Source: Alphaproteobacteria bacterium
GTDB lineage: Bacteria; Pseudomonadota; Alphaproteobacteria; Caulobacterales; Parvularculaceae
Reading direction: 5' to 3'
Assembly: GCA_030428745.1 (NCBI GenBank)
Contig: JAUIEG010000158.1
Span: 1 to 6,396, forward strand
Length of the DNA: 6,396 nt
Both the position numbers and the translations under genes were made by a program. Positions 5,363-6,396 of the stretch are shown piece by piece. Position 1 is the stretch's first letter; each line of letters starts with the position of its first letter. Under the pieces are notes generated by a model. The model was given only the letters and a program-made list of their open reading frames with translations. It was not told the DNA's origin and did no database searches.

Positions 5363-6370
5363 ATGAGCGCCAAAAAGGTCAGGGTCGCGGTGACGCGAAA
5401 ATTACCGGCGCCAGTGGAGGCGCGGCTTTCCGATCTTTTTGACGCAGTGCTTCACGAGGGCGACGCTCCGTTGTCGCCGCCGGCGCTTATAGAGTGCGCC
5501 AAGGACGCCGATGTGCTGGCGCCCACCTTGGGAGACAAGCTGGACGCGGCTTTTTTCGACGCTGCAGGGGAAAGGCTGCGTCTTATCGCCAATTTCGGCG
5601 CCGGGATCGATCATATTGATGTCGCCGCCGCCAATAAGCGTGGAATCACCGTCACAAACACGCCCTCCGTCCTCGCTGAGGACGCCGCCGACATGGCCAT
5701 GGCCTTGATCCTCGCTGTGCCGCGACGCCTTGTGGAGGGCGTCAGAGCCCTTGAGGCGGGTCAATTTCAGGGGTGGTCGCCAACCTGGATGCTGGGGCGC
5801 AGGGTGCGCGGCAAAAAACTCGGCATTATCGGCCTCGGCCGCGTGGGCGAGGCGATTGCGCGGCGGGCCAAAGCCTTCGGGCTGGCGATCCACTATCACA
5901 ACCGTACGCCTATCAACCCTCATATCGAGGAAGAGCTTGGCGCGACCTATTGGGACAGTCTCGACCAGATGCTGGCGCGCGTGGACATTGTCTCCGTCAA
6001 TTGCCCGCACACTCCGGCGACGTTTCATCTTCTGTCTCGCCGCCGGTTGGAGCTCTTACAGCCGCAGGCTTATGTGGTGAACATCTCCCGCGGCGAGATC
6101 GTCGATGAGGATGCGCTTGCAGAGATGATTGAGGGCGGACGTCTCGCCGGTGCAGGGCTCGATGTTTATGAGCGCGGCGCGCCCAGCGAGAAACTTCTCA
6201 AGGCGCCCAATGTGGTGCTCTTGCCGCATATGGCGTCGGCGACCGTGGAAAGCCGTATCGAAATGGGCGAGCGCATGATCATCAACATCAAGATGTTCGC
6301 CGACGGCCACAAACCGCCGGACCGGGTCATCCTTGGCCTCGATGACGGCCGCATGCCGAAGGCAGGCTAA
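5363..6370 (+). CDS. D-2-hydroxyacid dehydrogenase, D-glycerate dehydrogenase/glyoxylate reductase type
   Basis: A 335-residue cytoplasmic oxidoreductase expected to interconvert glyoxylate/glycolate or hydroxypyruvate/D-glycerate with NAD(P)H. The catalytic domain shows NFGAGIDHIDVAAANKRGI (77-95) and NTPSVLAEDAADMAMALILA. The Rossmann domain has GLGRVG at 157-162, and the second strand ends HNR (179-181) where NAD-preferring enzymes often have Asp, suggesting NADPH use. Catalytic Arg243 (NISRGEIVDE) and His289 (LLPHMASAT) are present. The usual active-site Glu, 29 residues after the Arg in this family, reads Gly272; the loop is DVYERGAPSEKLL with Glu270 two residues earlier. The C-terminal INIKMFADGHKPPDRVI is typical of alphaproteobacterial glyoxylate reductases. 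I chose the ATG at 5363 because AGGA lies eight bases upstream and the protein then begins with the first strand; an ATG at 5327 adds 12 unlikely residues. Divergent from the SH3 gene. Confidence 0.9.
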   Translation: MSAKKVRVAVTRKLPAPVEARLSDLFDAVLHEGDAPLSPPALIECAKDADVLAPTLGDKLDAAFFDAAGERLRLIANFGAGIDHIDVAAANKRGITVTNTPSVLAEDAADMAMALILAVPRRLVEGVRALEAGQFQGWSPTWMLGRRVRGKKLGIIGLGRVGEAIARRAKAFGLAIHYHNRTPINPHIEEELGATYWDSLDQMLARVDIVSVNCPHTPATFHLLSRRRLELLQPQAYVVNISRGEIVDEDALAEMIEGGRLAGAGLDVYERGAPSEKLLKAPNVVLLPHMASATVESRIEMGERMIINIKMFADGHKPPDRVILGLDDGRMPKAG

Positions 6371-6396
6371 ACCGAAAACACCATGCCGAAGGCAGG
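6352..6396 (+). repeat. 15-bp direct repeat at 30-bp spacing, hairpin-forming
   Basis: CATGCCGAAGGCAGG occurs at 6352-6366 and again at 6382-6396, where the window ends, so the second copy may continue. Each contains TGCC-GAA-GGCA, a four-pair stem with a three-base loop. The first copy encodes the last residues of the dehydrogenase (Met-Pro-Lys-Ala-Gly) before its TAA; the second is 30 bases on, hence in the same frame, 11 bases past the stop. Confidence 0.85.

Noticed and set aside
5402..6028. Minus-strand open frame of 208 codons inside the dehydrogenase gene
   Set aside because: Antisense shadow of a gene with clear catalytic and nucleotide-binding motifs; no recognisable protein features of its own.
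1..6396. Search for tRNA or rRNA genes, CRISPR repeats, transposases, integrases or toxin-antitoxin pairs
   Set aside because: Nothing in either strand showed these features; nearly every base belongs to a recognisable gene or a short intergenic gap.

Overview
The window is a fully coding, high-GC stretch of a bacterial chromosome, most likely from an alphaproteobacterium. The case rests on an adjacent fabA-fabB-fabI cluster, a D-glycerate dehydrogenase lying head to head with a periplasmic SH3-like protein, and a perfect TTAA-N7-TTAA (CtrA-type) site between those two genes. A CtrA-regulated group such as Caulobacterales, Hyphomonadaceae or Parvularculales would fit, but the species cannot be named from sequence alone.

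Left part, plus strand (1-1179): the 3' end of an unrecognised gene runs in from outside and stops at 223, followed by a terminator-like hairpin. Next is a predicted lipoprotein of the DUF5694 type that keeps the sparse motifs of the TraB/Tiki/GumN/EreA-like superfamily. Its stop codon abuts the stop codon of the convergent cupin gene with no base between them.

Centre, minus strand (read from 4548 down to 1180): a likely type II fatty-acid operon in the order fabA (3-hydroxydecanoyl-ACP dehydratase/isomerase), fabB (ketoacyl-ACP synthase I), a 62-residue two-helix membrane protein, fabI (enoyl-ACP reductase), and a DUF985 cupin whose GTG start overlaps the fabI stop by four bases. FabA and FabB together make unsaturated fatty acids, and FabI completes each elongation round. 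A sigma70-like promoter candidate lies just upstream of fabA.

Right part: a secreted SH3-like protein (minus strand, 4565-5209) precedes fabA. It faces a D-2-hydroxyacid dehydrogenase (plus strand, 5363-6370) across a 153-base AT-richer region holding the CtrA-like box. The SH3 gene carries three 27-bp tandem repeats that multiply its signal-peptidase-like Ala-Gln-Ala motif. The dehydrogenase appears to lack the usual catalytic glutamate, and its 3' end holds a 15-bp hairpin sequence repeated 30 bases later at the window edge.

I found no mobile element, RNA gene, CRISPR array, defence system or plainly new multi-gene system. The points of interest are local oddities within an otherwise ordinary core region.
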